Positions 1 to 13,848 of a stretch of DNA of 64,000 nt are shown here, piece by piece. The stretch is from Verpa conica (Eukaryota > Ascomycota > Pezizomycetes > Pezizales > Morchellaceae): assembly GCA_033030425.1 (NCBI GenBank), contig JAUFSD010000019.1:372001-436000 (forward strand). Direction: 5' to 3'. The notes below the pieces were generated by a model. The model saw nothing but the letters and a program-made list of their open reading frames with translations, did not search any database and was not told the origin of the DNA. Numbering within the stretch: the first letter of the stretch is position 1; each line of letters opens with the position of its first letter. A program made the position numbers and the translations under genes.

Positions 1-3000
1 ACGTGGACAAGCTACAAAAAAAGAACATTACATACTGACACCTCTAGAAACTACCGTCTTGTTTTTCCTCGAGAAGGGGGGACAGGCAAGGCACGAGATT
101 GGAGCCTCGCCTCCGCACGTTCAATGCGTTGTTGGCCTATCTATCAACGGCAGGCGTGCCACGGTACAGATTAGTGTTTTCCTAGGTACACCCTGATTAG
201 TCTTTACGGAGGCTGCCCCATATGTGTTGATTGCTATCAACACAAGAGATGAATGTAGAATAAAAAGAAAAGAAAAATGAAAAGTGAAAAGAGAAAAGAG
301 AAAAAATCACTTCTGAGTATCTACCTATTCCTTCCGGCCGACGTATTAACATGGACTCCCTGCGTGTCAAATCAAAGTGGTCCAGGAAAGCGGCACCAGA
401 TCGCGAAGAGTACCTGTAAATTGTTTCCACGAAACAGTAGCAAGGGTCCATCTGTGAATGAACTGAGGTACATACAGACGGTGCCGAAGCCGTCAGTCCC
501 TTCGACTCCGAAGAACATCTACGACCTCTTCCTAGTTTACTTGAGAATTGTGGTTTCCCGTCTGTCGAGGGGTCGTGCGTCCCAAACAAAAGCAGGCACA
601 CTAGCCTCTATTCTTAAGCACCAAGCGCATCATATCTGTCACTCGCTTGGTAAGTGAAGCTCATTGCCCCCTTGGGGGAATCAGCCTTGGGATCAGTAGA
701 GTGGCCTAAGATTGTCAGTATCTCATCTGTAATCTATACATACTGGAAACAGGTTCTGATCACCAACCTTTCCCCATATTGGGGATAGACAGAGGGAAGC
801 AAAATTAACAGCCCGTTCGACTTCTGCGGGGTTACTGGGATATCAACTTCCCCCACCGTCGTCCCTAGTGACCCACACTTTGGATCCCTGAAGCGTACAG
901 GTGTGCTGTAAAGGGGAAATTTTTCAGGTACATCGGGCGCGCGCATATACATGTACGTATTTCGAAATGATATGTCTGTAAATACACACGATGCCAATGT
1001 AACGCCCTGACACACCTAGGTCTCAGAAGAGGGTGAAGCCACTATGATGGTCAGATGGGCATAGGTGATATCGCTATAGCTACGTAAACCAGAGAAAAAA
1101 GTTCCTATCCCATGTCTAGAGAGAGAGAGAAAAATAATCTGTGGTAAGGTGTGAGAAAGAAAAGAAAAAGAGATATAACGGCCATTTCCATATAACCCTA
1201 GATATCCCGGGTTGATCGGGCCTCCTGTGTCTCGTCCCTGCTTCACCACATTCTTTCTATATCTCCGAGGTCTACGCACAGAAATTGTTTTCGTTTTCGT
1301 GTTGAGTAGTAACCTTTTGCTTGCTACTTGGACTCGGACTGGACGATTTTCCGAATTACGCAGGGTTTTGTGGCGAGCTAAACACTCCAGGGAAACCCTC
1401 TTAACGGATCACCAGAAGGCTGTGAGATCCTCTCACTCCTCTATCCGAAAGCAATCTCGTTTACACGGCGCTGCATAAGAGCGATTCTCCCAAAGCCGTA
1501 CTATTCACGACCAAATATACAATCCGAGAAGGACCCTACACTACTCTCCCGGGTTTCACCATCGTCATTCACGAGCACAATTCCTCGACGTGTCTCAGTT
1601 CCCTTTTTTTATTTGCTTCTTCCGGGAATCTGGTACCGACCCGAGGCTTCTTTTCGGAGCCGAACTAGAGCAGTTTCAGTTGAGCGCGGGGAGTCACATC
1701 AAGGCCTGTTTTTGACTTTGGCCACGTGAAAGTTTACAGGATATCCGTCACTAGTCCGACAGCTGGGCTTGAGTTAACTTTTGAAGCCAATTTGGTTAGT
1801 ACTTTTTTTTCTTTCTTTTTCTTTTTCTTTCTCTTCTCCCGAGATTTCGAGATGGTTTTGTAGTAGGGTTACTAGTTGAAGAATGTGTTTTTGCGCGTAT
1901 ATTCCCGAGGCCGAGGATTCTAGTATCTTCGGGGTCCCCATGAAAGTGTTTTTTTATCCCCTTGTTTATTTCCCTTGTGACAGCTCCCTCGTGGAGCTGA
2001 GGTGTGGGGTGTTCAGGTACCCAGAGACTCCAACGGGCGACTTGTTTTTCCGTGTTTTGCTCATCTTGTCAGCTGTCTTTTTTTCCCATGTCTCTCCCCT
2101 GTATAGCCTTTGGGGCTTCCTTGCTGCGTTTGTGGGGACCTAACCGACAGTGCCTACGGCCGGCCGGGGGGGGGGGTACCGTTGTTTATTTGGGAGAGAG
2201 ACTAGACCCACAGCATGAATGAAGATTGATGCTGACGCGAGTGGCTCGATTTCTCCAGGGGTGCTTGATCGAGTTGACACCACGCGGTCCTTTCTTCTAG
2301 TCCACGCCACTGACTAGTTTGGGTACGTTCTTACATCTCGAGGGTTTATTTTCGGGAAGGCGACGATATCTTGGGTTGAGTTGACTGTGGTGGACGTACA
2401 GGGAAGGAGCGTGAGCACTATCAGGTAAGAGACCCTCTTTTTTGCCCACTCTCTGGTGCTACGGCAGCAAGGCGATAGAGTGAAATTGCGGAGGACTTGA
2501 GGTCTGATCAGAAATTCACGGAAAAGAGTAAAGCAACAGATAGAAAACGGAATCTGGCCGTGCTCTCTTCCTCCTTTCATCTCATCTATCGAGCGCGGAA
2601 CATTCTGGGCAAAAAGAACCCAAAGCAGTTGCAGGTTAGTAGGTCGCTTGAGGATGTGGTTGACTTGGTTTTTCTTTTCTTTTTCTTCTCTTTCGGTGAG
2701 ATTAGAAGGTTCTAACACTGAAGAGGAATAAAAGAGTAAAGAGTAGAAAAAAGCAAGACCTGGAAAAGAAAAGAAAGGTCACAAAAAGCAAAGGTTGGCT
2801 GGCAGAAGCAGAAAGCAGATTTGCTTCTTTACGCGAAGCTGCAAGCACGAAAGGCACGAAATCATAACCCTCGTCCTTTCCTGTACCCCGAGCGTTCGGG
2901 TCAGACAAAAGAGAAGGTGTGTTACCTTTTTTGATACTCCTTTTCGTTTCTTTTTCCTCTTTTTTTTTCCTTTGTTTTTTCTGTTTTTTTTTTGCTTTTC

Positions 3001-3671
3001 TGCTTTCTGTTTTCTTTTTTTGCAGGTTCCTCAGATTCTACTATTTTCATTTTTTCTATCGGGATGAATTTTCTTTTTATTCTCTTTTGTCTATTTTGCA
3101 CTCCTCAAGCATCGAACGGCTCTGCATCTCAGTAGAAGCTCCCTGTCACGATTCATGGCCCCCCTGCGCATGTGAATTCCTTACATGTGCATCCATCCAC
3201 TGCCTCTGGCTCCCATTGCCTGCCTGTCTGCCTGCTGCCTCCCTCGTCCCTCGTCCCTCCTCGTCCCTCCCTCCCTCCCTCCCTGGCTCCATCCCTGATG
3301 CCCGAACCCTAACCCAGGGCTGGGGACTCCATTAGCACGGGCCTGGCTGGGTCTAGCGCAGCTGTCCCCACCCCCAGGCCAGGCACACCCCTCTCACTCT
3401 TGTTCTCACTGACCACGGCCGTCGCCTGTCGGTGTGCCGGGGGTTCAAATTGTTGTGGTGTCGACATTGTTGCAGGAAGGAGCGTGCATACATAGATAGA
3501 TAGAGAGGGCGCCGACTGACTGATTATCCGTCCCAGCAGCTTTTTCTCCGCTGTCGCCTCCTGCTTGAGTTTCTATTACTTTGGATCGAGTGCTTGACTG
3601 CTCTTGGCTTAAGCAACGAGTGATTATCGGGGGCCAAAAGAGTATCAGAGCATCAGAGCAGCAGTAGCAGT

Positions 3672-3702
<31 letters not shown>

Positions 3703-4102
3703 GCATCAGCATCAGCATCAGCAGTAGCACCGCAGCACCATACGGACGAGGGTCTATACAGTACCACCACCTCCACCTCAACCACCACCGCCACCAGAAA
3801 ATCATCCCTCCTAAATCCCCATTCGTCACCCCTTGCTACCGTCTCCGCTATTTCCCCCCCCCCCTCCCCACCCACTAGAGCCTCTTCACTGCTGCCCCAG
3901 GTTGTTGAAGAATAAACTCCTCCCGCCCATCCCATCATTAATCAACCCACCCACCCCCCCCCTCCCCACCACCCATAGCTTCTACGGTGATTCATCCTTC
4001 TTCACCCTTTATCCTTCCTTTCATCTGATATTTATCTCTCCCATTAATTGACTGCATCCCGCTGCTGCTTGCCATCTAACCCCCCCCTCCCCTCATTTCC
4101 AA
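1..4102. other. Gene-free leader region upstream of xlnR
   Basis: I see no convincing gene here. The open frames are phenylalanine-, leucine- or serine-rich readings of T-rich and CT-rich tracts (for example 2930-3080) and overlap on both strands. The last 400 bases are strongly C/CT-rich and poor in upstream ATGs, as in many fungal promoters and 5' leaders, so part of the region is probably xlnR promoter and leader. A run of ten G lies near 2166. Long intergenic leaders are common for fungal regulators; that this one is regulatory is inference. Confidence 0.6.
3658..3729. repeat. CAG/AGC-type trinucleotide microsatellite
   Basis: An interrupted run of AGC/CAG and AGT/CAT trinucleotides sits about 375-445 bases before the xlnR start codon. 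It is outside the coding sequence and may fall in the 5' leader. Confidence 0.8.
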
Positions 4103-7082
4103 ATGATGCTCTCACAGGCAATGCATCAGTACGGCCCCAGCTCTCATTTCCAGCCTTTACCATCATCAAATGGTGACATTGACCCTTCAACGGGAATGTC
4201 CCATCAATCTTCGGTATCGTCCTCAACCTCTTCTCAGAAATCTTCAAAACAGGCACGTCACCACCACCCCTACGATTCTCCGCAGATGAATGGCGGTAGA
4301 ATTAACGGACAACAGATGAACGGCTCAACGCCCGGCCCGATCCGGAGGAGAATTAGTAGGGCTTGCGACCAGTGCAACCAGCTTCGGACAAAGTGCGATG
4401 GAAAGCTTCCGTGTCAACATTGTGTCGGTGAGTTTCTCGGAGTTTTCCCCGGCTATGAGTGTTTTTTTGTTTTTTTACTTTGTTTTAATGGTTGACTGTT
4501 GGATAGATTTCACACTCAAGTGCGAATATGCGCGCGAAAGGAAGAAGCGTGGCAAAGCTTCGAGAAAAGATATTCAGCAGCAGCAGGCCGTGGCTGCTGC
4601 CGCTGCAGCTGCCCAACAGCACGGCGGCATGGTGAATGGCAACTCTTCACCAACAGATACCATGCGTGCGCTCAATGGCGTCTCTCGAGCATCCTCCGAT
4701 CTACCACCACCGCCCCGGCCCGGAAATGTTCGCAAGCAATCGTCATCGGCTGCTAGCACTAGGACATCGCTCGGTGACCTCCACGATCTGTCTCAACATC
4801 AAATGCACCACCACCACTTGCCACCTCAACATCACCACCACCACTTGCCTACCCCGGAGTCTCCTTCACTGCAGCTTTCGCACGACGGGGTATCGGCTGG
4901 AATGCCCATGCATTTTGACCGTATGTCGCCATTCCAGCACCAATCACCAAATGGCGCTGGAGTTGCAGCATCACGCATGATGCCAAATCAATCCACACAT
5001 GGTGGTATATCGCAGCCTGGATCCGCCACTACCAACGGCTTTCCGGCAAACGATTTTGTTCTTTCTCCGCAACATCCGAGTCATGCCATGAACTTTCCTC
5101 AGAATGCCGCCTCGCCACTGTCTGGGTTTCTCGGTGGTCACTCGCCCGAGGATGGCTCACCGTCTTGGCTTTCACTTCCGTCACCACCGACACCAGCCTT
5201 CTCTGCCGGTGTGAGGTATCCCGTTTTATTACCGCTACTTCCTCATATGACACAAATAATCCCACCTCTGCTTGCATGCGATTTGTTGGATCTTTACTTT
5301 ACCAACCCTACAACTGCATTTTTCCAACCGGCTTCCCCTTATGTCTTGGCTCACGTTTTCCGAAAGCGCTCATTCCTTCACCCAAATAACCCTCGTCCAA
5401 CATCTCCGGCCCTTCTTTGTGCTATGCTCTGGGTAGCTGCTCAGACCTGTGATGCTCCTTTCCTCACTGCTTCACCCACTGCCCGGGGAAGAGTTTGCCA
5501 GAAATTGCTCGAACTATGTATTAACCTCCTTCGACCGCTGGTACATGTGAACTTTACACAGCCACAACCGGTGCATGGCCATCACTCTTCCGGTGAATCC
5601 GAAAATGGTTCTGCTGGCGTTGGCCTTGGCGGCCTTGGAGGCGCACCTAGTGGTGGCCGGGAAGGTGTTGGTGCTGCAGGAACATTGGATGACGTCCTCA
5701 CATATGCGCACCTAGGCATCGTTATCTCTGCAAGCGAGTTCAAGAGTGCATCCCTTCGATGGTGGCACTCAGCATGGACTCTTGCTCGTGAATTGAAGCT
5801 TAACCGCGAAGTTCCCGTTGAGAGCATGGTTGACCAGATGGGTGAAGATGATATGGATGGCCACCACTCTCCCTCTGACACTGGCCCAGGCAGTGTGCAT
5901 TCACACCATACTGTTAACACGGGCCGGATGCCCATGAGCGAGGAAGAGAAGGAGGAGAGGAGAAGGACTTGGTGGCTGCTTTACGTGGTCGATAGGCATC
6001 TAGCATTATGCTATAACCGACCGATCTCGCTCCTTGATGTCGAATGTGAAAATCTCTACCTTCCAATGGATGAGGTTTCATGGCAAAACGGCGAATACTA
6101 CGGAGTCCATGAGAACCACGATCCCCACAACCTTTACGCCCAGCACCCGTCATCTCCTACACATAATGGTCTACCACATCGGCGCGTTGGGCCCTCAAAC
6201 TTCGAAGTCACCGGTACCGGTTTATTCGAGTTTTTTTTACCGCTCATGACGATTCTGGGAGAAGTGGTGGATTTGCACCATGCCAGGAATCGTCCCAAGT
6301 TTGGAGCGGTGAGGCAGGCTGGAGCGGAGGGCACTGGGACATTTGGTGGGGGGTATGAGGAGCTTGTACAGCAGATTACCCAACAACTGGATACATATTC
6401 GAGGAGCTTGCGAGATTTTGAAGCTGCGAATACTGCTTCAGGATTGAAGAACGAGAGATCTGAAGGCGATGAAGGAAAGGGCGAGAGCAAGCAGTTGTCG
6501 GAAGCTGACATTCAACTAAAGATTGTGGTGTCTTATGGAACTCACGTTATGCACGTTCTTCACATACTACTTTCGGGCAAGTGGGATCCTATTAGCATGC
6601 TTGACGACGACGATCTTTGGATCTCTTCACAATCGTTTATCAATTCGACAGCGCACGCAGTCTCAGCAGCAGAGGCGATCTCAAACATCCTCAAATACGA
6701 CCCGGATTTGAGCTTCATTCCATATTTCTTTGGCATTTACTTGCTTCAAGGGAGTTTCTTGCTTCTACTCATCGCCGACAAGTTGCAAGGGGAGGCTTCA
6801 GAGGCTGTGGTGACTGCATGTGAAACGATCGTGAGAGCACATGAAGTTTGCGTAGTGACTTTGAACACGGAGTATCAGGTACCCACCCATAATACTATCA
6901 CTAAATTTGAAACGTTTTTCTAACGAGCTTAATAGAGAAATTTCCGAAAGGTGATGCGAAGTGCATTAAGTCAAGTCCGCGGACGAGGTGCACCAGAAGA
7001 CATGGAAGAGCAGAAGTTGAAGAGGAGGGAGGTATTACAACTCTACAGGTGGTGTGGGGATGGGACTGGTCTAGCGCTGTGA
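4103..7082 (+). CDS. xlnR: XlnR/Xlr1-type xylanolytic and cellulolytic transcription activator
   Basis: Zn2Cys6 transcription factor that in other ascomycetes activates xylanase, cellulase and pentose-catabolic genes in the nucleus. Three exons: 4103-4427, 4507-6878 and 6936-7082, giving 947 residues, close to A. niger XlnR (945). The zinc cluster is at residues 88-114 (CDQC, RTKCDG, CQHC), followed by the conserved [10 protein letters not shown]. The first intron splits the cluster between its fifth and sixth cysteines. A fungal-specific transcription factor domain follows from about residue 330. The C-terminus ends in the family's GDGTGLAL after KVMRSAL. Lineage-specific parts are the N-terminal 80 residues, an Ala tract and two poly-His stretches near residues 205-225. 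The start is the first in-frame ATG after a C-rich leader. The family assignment is very secure; the exact start is less so. Confidence 0.96.
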
Positions 7083-9596
7083 AAGCAGAAATGGATGCCA
7101 CGCACGCCATGGACTTTATGTTTCACTACTCGACGAGAAAAAAACGATACCTACGGACGATTTGGATGTATAAAAGCGGAGTCGGCGCAACAGGGGGGCG
7201 AAAAGGATACCCATGGTTTTGTTAATTGAGGAAAGGAGTGGACGAAAAGTGTCGTTTGGTATTAATCCAGGGCACAAATGGGGGAGATCTGGTCATCTTC
7301 AACAAAATTCTTTGCTATGTCATTTTTTTTTGTTTATCTATTGGTGTTTGAATTTGTTTTGGACATTTTGTTTTTGTTTTTGATTTTAGGGCGTTGTTTA
7401 ACCGCAGGCTGTGTGTTCAGGCTGGTGCTGAAAAGGGTGGCTTTGGTTCGTTTTCCCTTTACTTTTCTTTTTTTTTTACTACGTTTATTTTGTCAATCAT
7501 CTCCGTACTAGCTTCGAAAAGGCCTGAAGCGTGGATTCAGTGAATGGCCATCTCTTTTTTATTTTATTTTATTTTGATATCACTGTTTTACTAGGAGCCG
7601 TACCCCTGAGGTTCATCTCATCTTCTTGATTTTTGTTTATTCTGGTTTCTTATCTTATAAGCCTTGCCTTTGGTTGCTCAAGTGAGGAGTTTCTAGCAGT
7701 GCTTGTTTACACACCACTATTACTTTCTTTCGTTTATACAGCAGCTAGCTGCTTTGATTAAATATAATATAATAGGGCAAGAATAAATAGTGAAAAACTA
7801 TTTTATCACCACACATTTGTTTCGTGAATCTGCTATCGCTTGGGTTAGAACCTTCTTATCTGTTCGCTACGTCACCCTCCCCCCCAAGTGAATCATGGAA
7901 GGAACGACATGTATACTCTAATTCGGCCAGGGGTAAATCGGGTGATCCCGTTGAAGAGCTGCCCGGGTTTTATGTAGCCGGAATATCATTCGACCGGGGG
8001 GGGGGGGTTTTCTTTTAAAGTAAGAAAAATTAAAATTAAAATTAGGAAAAAATGAGTACATGTATCCCTTCCCCCCCCCCCTTTCCATCTACCCATTTTA
8101 AACGGTTTTTGGTTGCACTGCGTATATAGAATAGAATGAGGGAAGAGAGGGGGGTAGGGAAAGAGGAAGAAGAAAAAAGATATTCTTCACATGGTAGAGT
8201 TTTTTTATTTTTTTATTTTTTATTGTCTGCTTGGTGGCCTAATCTCGATTCGTGTAGTCTAGTTTGAATTAGTACTCTACATAGTTTCTCTCCGGTCGAT
8301 GGAATGGGCGATGGTTTGTCTAGCTAGCTAGCTAGTTAGCCAGTCTATTCTACTGCAGCTGCATTCGTATGGGATTCTGCACGAGGGGCGCGTTTTTATT
8401 TGGCTGCGGTGGTAGAGTACTCTAACTACATAACTCAAAGAGGGGACCCAGTCGCCATCGAGGCGCAGAATCGATAATGTGGGCGAATCGCTTCTCGGTG
8501 AAGATCGTCGCTTGCTTCGATCAATAATAATCTGCAGGGGGGGGGGAGGATAGGGACTGGAATTAGAGTAACGTACTTAATCTCAACTATAATGTCTATC
8601 TATTCTAGTTTATGTACATGAGTTTCCCTCCCAACTGACTGACCGACAGACCGACAGACCCACAGAAAGACTATTCTAGTACTCGGAAATGGTACTAGTA
8701 ATCGGAAAAAAGTTCCCATGACCCTTCTAATCACAGGGGTTCGGTTTTTCCGACCTTTTTTTTCTTTCCCTTTCACTCTCATTCCCTCCCCTTCTTTCAT
8801 TCCCTGTTGTCTTTGCTGGGGCGAGTTAGTGTGCTACCTGGTTAGCTCGACGGGGAGGGGAGGGGAGGGGAGGGAATGGATGAAGGCAAGAAATAATGGG
8901 GATCGAATAGGAAACGCCCATCTTGCATGTTGAATATATTACGTCCGAGGGGTACCCAGAGGTACTTTACTCTACAATATAAACAAGTACCCCGCGTTAT
9001 AACCCCGCGAAGGCTGGGAGCCGGAAAGTTTGTTTGCGGGGCCAGTCGGTGAAGTCTTGCGGGGTGAGGCAGGATGGCGACAGAGCAGCGTCAAACGTAA
9101 CCGAGATGCAGGTGTGTGCAGGGTTTCGGGTGAATAGTCGCCGAGTTGGAGATACCCAGTCTAGTAAAAATGTGCGTTGCTGTTGCTGTCGATGTGCGTC
9201 TGCCGCATGGCTTGACTTTGCTGGGGTCTGAATGGATGTAGGGCACACCTGGTAGACGTAAGGCCCTAAAAACAGCTACAAAAAAAAATATGCGTGTGAT
9301 CCGATGGGCCAGACGCTATGGATCCCCCTCCCCTCTCTTCTCCCCCCCTCCCCTTCCTTTTCCTTTTCCCTTAATAGTTGGTGTGGCACTGGGAAGAAGG
9401 TCTCTGGAAGTGTTCCTGGTGCTTGGGATTTACGGACCCCTACGTGGTCGTCCAGTTGCAAAGATACATACTCTGCGCTCTTCAATATGGGATGCATGGC
9501 GTACCTATGGGAGGCACCACGCGGAGACGAGTGGGACGTAGGTACCGATAGGTGCTCCATGCGATCTAATTAGATTCTATCACGGGAAAAAAAAGA

Positions 9597-9682
9597 GCGA
9601 GCGCTTTATACAGGTAGTTCTCCCGGGGACACTTCATCATTTGAGAACTTTTTTCTCCTGCATCCTACAATAAAGCGCTCGC
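9597..9682. repeat. Short inverted repeat (13-bp perfect arms)
   Basis: GCGAGCGCTTTAT at 9597-9609 is the exact reverse complement of ATAAAGCGCTCGC at 9670-9682, with a spacer of about 60 bases. There is no clear target duplication, so I cannot say whether it is a small transposon relic or a structured transcript. Confidence 0.6.
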
Positions 9683-12600
9683 ATTGGGCGAAGATGCGAT
9701 TATGTTTTACTCGGGGTGTTCCGGGCCATTCCGGTCGCGGCAAATAGGGGAAATCGAAATGAAGTATCACTCCATTTTAATGTTGTCGTTTGAATCGTGC
9801 ATTTAGGATGTCTCGGTGTGGCCTATGGAAGGTGTCACCGGCGGATGCTAGAGTTGGTTCGCTGGTTCTTCTACCCACCGATGGGCATCAGAGACACTGA
9901 TCGCAGGGTTAGGGGTCCATAGCTAATATTTCTTCCCAAAAAGGACATTCTAATAATCATAAACCCTAACCCACAAAAGTCTCACGGGAACTTCCGGCGC
10001 ATGTTTGAAGCTTATTTTTCAGCGGCGCTGGACAGCACACAGCCCAGGTTTACTGGCCTTTCCTTCCCAAGAGTATATCCCAGTTGCATGCCTCTCCTTT
10101 CACAATGGAGACCATTGTGTACAGCGGGCATTCTCCAGAGATCACCCTAGTTGGTTGGTCATTCATACGTTATATTTTTGATTTTATGACTCAATAGACT
10201 GAGTACCGAAATTGACGTGGATGTGTCTGAATAGCTCAAACCCCTAAGAAACCTGCGTGAACTGTAATCTGTCATCATCGATAGTCACTCGGCTCTAGAA
10301 CCTGGACCAATGATTCGCCGTTGATGCCTGTTAACATGCCGGTAGATAAGGGGTTACTTTATTATAGGCCAAGGCCCTTCTATTTTATGTGAGTGTTTTA
10401 GAGACTTAGAGGAACACTAGATTTCGAAACGTCAATTCGTAGAAGTTATCACACAAGGAAATAGGTGGCCTGACACATGCAGATACAGCAATTACTTAGT
10501 GCAACATGACCATTGAAGTGTAGCACCTAGAAATTTGTTTTATGTCAGACTTTGGTCTAGTTGAAGATTATAGAGTACTGGTTGGTTTGACCTAGGGATT
10601 TTCGTAGTACAGCACCTGCAAGTAGAATGCCAGACCCAACTGGGCGGGACCAATGAGTTTTTTTGGCTAGGCTAGTGCAACTCTGTATCACCCCTTCAGA
10701 CTGATTCATTTTTGGATTATCTGGCTCACGTAACTTTGAGTTGTCCTTGTGTTTGCTGCGTTTTGTGAGTGAACAGGTTTCTCCTAGTAGCGGCCCCGGT
10801 ACAACCTAATAGCACCGCAGAAATATTCCAGGTAATAACTAATGCTCCAAAATTAGCCCTCAGCACCGACTCACCCCTCTGGTGGGGAATGTCTCAACTT
10901 GATACATTAATGCATTCAAGTTCTCAAAACTGCTCTTTCCTGGAAATGGCCCCGCTCTCACTTATCGTCATAATAGCCCTTCAAAACCGGATGGGCTTAG
11001 TGGTTTCATTTGGGAAAATATAACCCTTAGAATATTTGAGTAGCAGCTGTTCCCGACATGGGTCATACCAGGGCTTCTTGTAGCTTGTCTAAATCTGTGG
11101 GGCTTAATATTCATTTTTCTGCTAGTTGGAGAGAATCCCAAATATAGACACCAACTGGTCTAGCTGTGAAGTTTTTATTCTAGTAAGCTCTGCAGCTCGA
11201 TGACGCTGAGAAATTCGTCAGTATTGAGCGTCAATGCCGAGCAATTTGTCATCTACCGAGCGAAAAGGTGTGTAAGAGGCATAAGTGGTAGCTTCTACAT
11301 AAACAATTGGATTTCTAACCTCTTGGATATGGAGTACTGCTGACATCTCGTTTACCTGACGAATGAATACCTCGTTAGAGGGCATAGATGGATTTCAAAC
11401 ACCGTCACCACAGTCTGCCAATGAGTGGACGAGGTTGGTGTGTTTGTGGGGAAACATGGGGTGTCACTTTGGCTACTAGCGGCACAACCGAAAACAAGAA
11501 GCCACTCAGCTTGCAATCTCATGGGCAAAATACCCGACAGCGGTGAGGCTACTGGGCTATAACAGAGCCACGAGTGGGGGATCTTTGCCAAGTGGTTTCT
11601 TATAGAATCCTGCATGGACGAGTCGCCTTCAATCACCACTCCCCCCGATCCCCGCCCGGAGTTATGCAGAGGAATGATTTGCAGTGCTGCAGTAGATCCC
11701 GCGTGGAGACTTTCAGCGTCAACTACGAGCCAAGGGAGTGAGGTTTAGATCCACTCAAGGACAGGATAGCTTCAAACCTTTCAAATCAAACAGAGATTTG
11801 TTTTGGCAGGGTCTGGTCTAGACTGCCCAAACCTGGTATGTGATAATTGCTTGGTAGTCCCGGCCCATCGCGAGTAAAATTGCCAAGTCTGCCGGAACTC
11901 TGGCCCGAGCAGTAAGAAACAACGACAATGCGTTTCATTTTATGTTGCGGTGAATGCGTTAAAGCCTCATTTTACCGCCTGTGGTACGGTACACTGAAAC
12001 CCAGGAATCTATGTTCACTAATTACAGACCTAAATGATTCGTAGATGTTATTTCATTGTTATTGACTCAGAAAAAGGTCATATTTACTTCTTCTAATCGG
12101 CATACCAGTAAAATTAGTGTTAAGCCATGTACTTATGATTAATTCATTCAAAGTAGTGTTACCACTGCTTATATCAATTCCCCATGAATGAGCTGGATTT
12201 CAGAACTTATACCCGCGGTGGTGGTAGATAGGTTTGGTATGCTCATCGCTCCATATCATTTAGCCTACCAGGACAACTCGGCAACTCGCCGTTTGTAAAT
12301 TACAGACCTTCTATAAGGTGATAATAGTTGAGATTATTAATAAACACTTTAGGTCCCGTTTCAGAAATCATAGAAATGCTAGAAAGCCTATTAGACAACT
12401 ACTTACTAGTACTAACTTAGATTAGCTATAAGTACGCTTCTCCAAGATGTTAGAAACTGCTCCTGGGTTCAAAAATAAGCCCTGCATGATGATCCCTTGA
12501 TTCTAGTATTTTATTCTAATTATTCTCATAGGAGAAAAACTACCACCACAGAACCGTTTTCACTAAAAACAATACTTTATTTTACTAAACCACATGAGGC

Positions 12601-13690
12601 TTATCCAAGAGTTATAGAGCATTTGCCTGAAGTATAGGATTACAAATGTACCAGCCTCTGATAAGCTGGCAATAAACACATCCTAAGGTCTTTGTAAGAC
12701 TTTAACGCCGATGTATTAGACTACATGAGTCTTATTAAATCTTTACCTGAAGGATAGAGCTATTTTACGGTAGTAAATTTAGCCGTAAGTGGGGAATGCG
12801 GTACAACAAGAATAGGGGCATTCAACTCCACCAAAACATTTCGGAAGACCAAACCTAAAGCTCCTAAAGTATTGAAGCTTGTTAAATTATTTCCTACTTT
12901 TATCATATGTTTATATCGCTATAGGTTTGATCTTATTTATTGTTGCGTTGCTATTGGCTGGTGTATGGTTAATTTTGTAAACGTACAATACAAAAGTTTT
13001 TTAGCACACAGCACCCCCAGGCCCCCAAATCCTACTAAAGTATAAACTAACTTCCGAAGTCTCCTAATGAGTTATTTCCACCTAAATTAGTTTTAGAAAT
13101 AGTAGTTGAGACTCGTATGGGGAATAGGAGGCCGGCTGTTGGTACCCAAGCTGACAAACTACAAGGTAGCTTTCTCCTAACTTTGTATATTTGATATATA
13201 ATATGTATAATTTAAGTAAAGGACTTTAGGGTATTTTTTGCTTAATAAAACTTTTTTTTAAATTAATTATTAGGCTAACTTGGTGCTTATAAATATCTTT
13301 TAATTCTATCAGTAGATGCAAGTTTTTTTTGAAATGGAGGGGGCTCCAAAAGAGTGAGGTTCATATTATACGTACAGGTGTTTAATATAGGTGGGTGTAT
13401 AACTAGTATACTCCTCACAGAAATAGGCAACCTTTAGAGTCAATTTCAAGTAGGTCTTTCTTCAACGGGGCTCAAGAAATTATCTAGCTAAGAAGAAACA
13501 AAAATATATCTGGCGAGTGACACGATGTGATCCTTGGCACCCCCGTGAAGGAACATAGAATGGTGGTCCAAAGTACGGGAAGCAGCAGAAGATGAGATAT
13601 TTTACGTGGAAGAACAGTCAGCATACGGAGAACAGAATAGAAACTGCGGGACTATAAGATTGCAGAAGGCGTTATCCGTGGCACACTCCT

Positions 13691-13757
13691 CGTCGTCCTA
13701 CCACCCAGTCACCTCCACCTCTCTCCTTCTCTCCTTCTCCCACTCTCTCCTTCTTTT
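13691..13757 (+). promoter_or_regulatory. CT-rich tract before a small ORF
   Basis: A pyrimidine-rich stretch with repeated CTCC/CTTCTC blocks lies 90-160 bases before the ATG at 13849. Such tracts are common near transcription starts of filamentous fungal genes. This is the main support that the small ORF is expressed. Confidence 0.35.
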
Positions 13758-13848
13758 CCACCCAAACGATCATCAGGAATCGTACGTCTACCCTAAAAGA
13801 ATTCATAAGAAATCACAACCACATCCTAAAACTTTCAGATAACGAACA

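Larger units (their letters stand above)
7083..13848. other. Long intergenic region without a supported gene
   Basis: The first part is T-rich and probably the xlnR 3' region. Homopolymer runs of G or C (about 7997, 8072, 8537) and a GGGGA repeat near 8851-8874 occur. The open frames are short and unlike known proteins. 10-13.5 kb is AT-rich and looks like decayed, unclassifiable sequence. Near 12591 and 12721 there is a diverged direct repeat sharing CATGAG, CTTAT and CCTGAAG blocks about 130 bp apart. Confidence 0.55.

Noticed and set aside
2795..3335. Overlapping plus-strand frames very rich in Phe and Leu
   Set aside because: They translate T-rich low-complexity DNA and have no domain; the opposite strand is also open.
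3645..4051. Ala-rich and Pro-rich frames upstream of xlnR
   Set aside because: They are products of CAG repeats and C-rich tracts in the xlnR leader.
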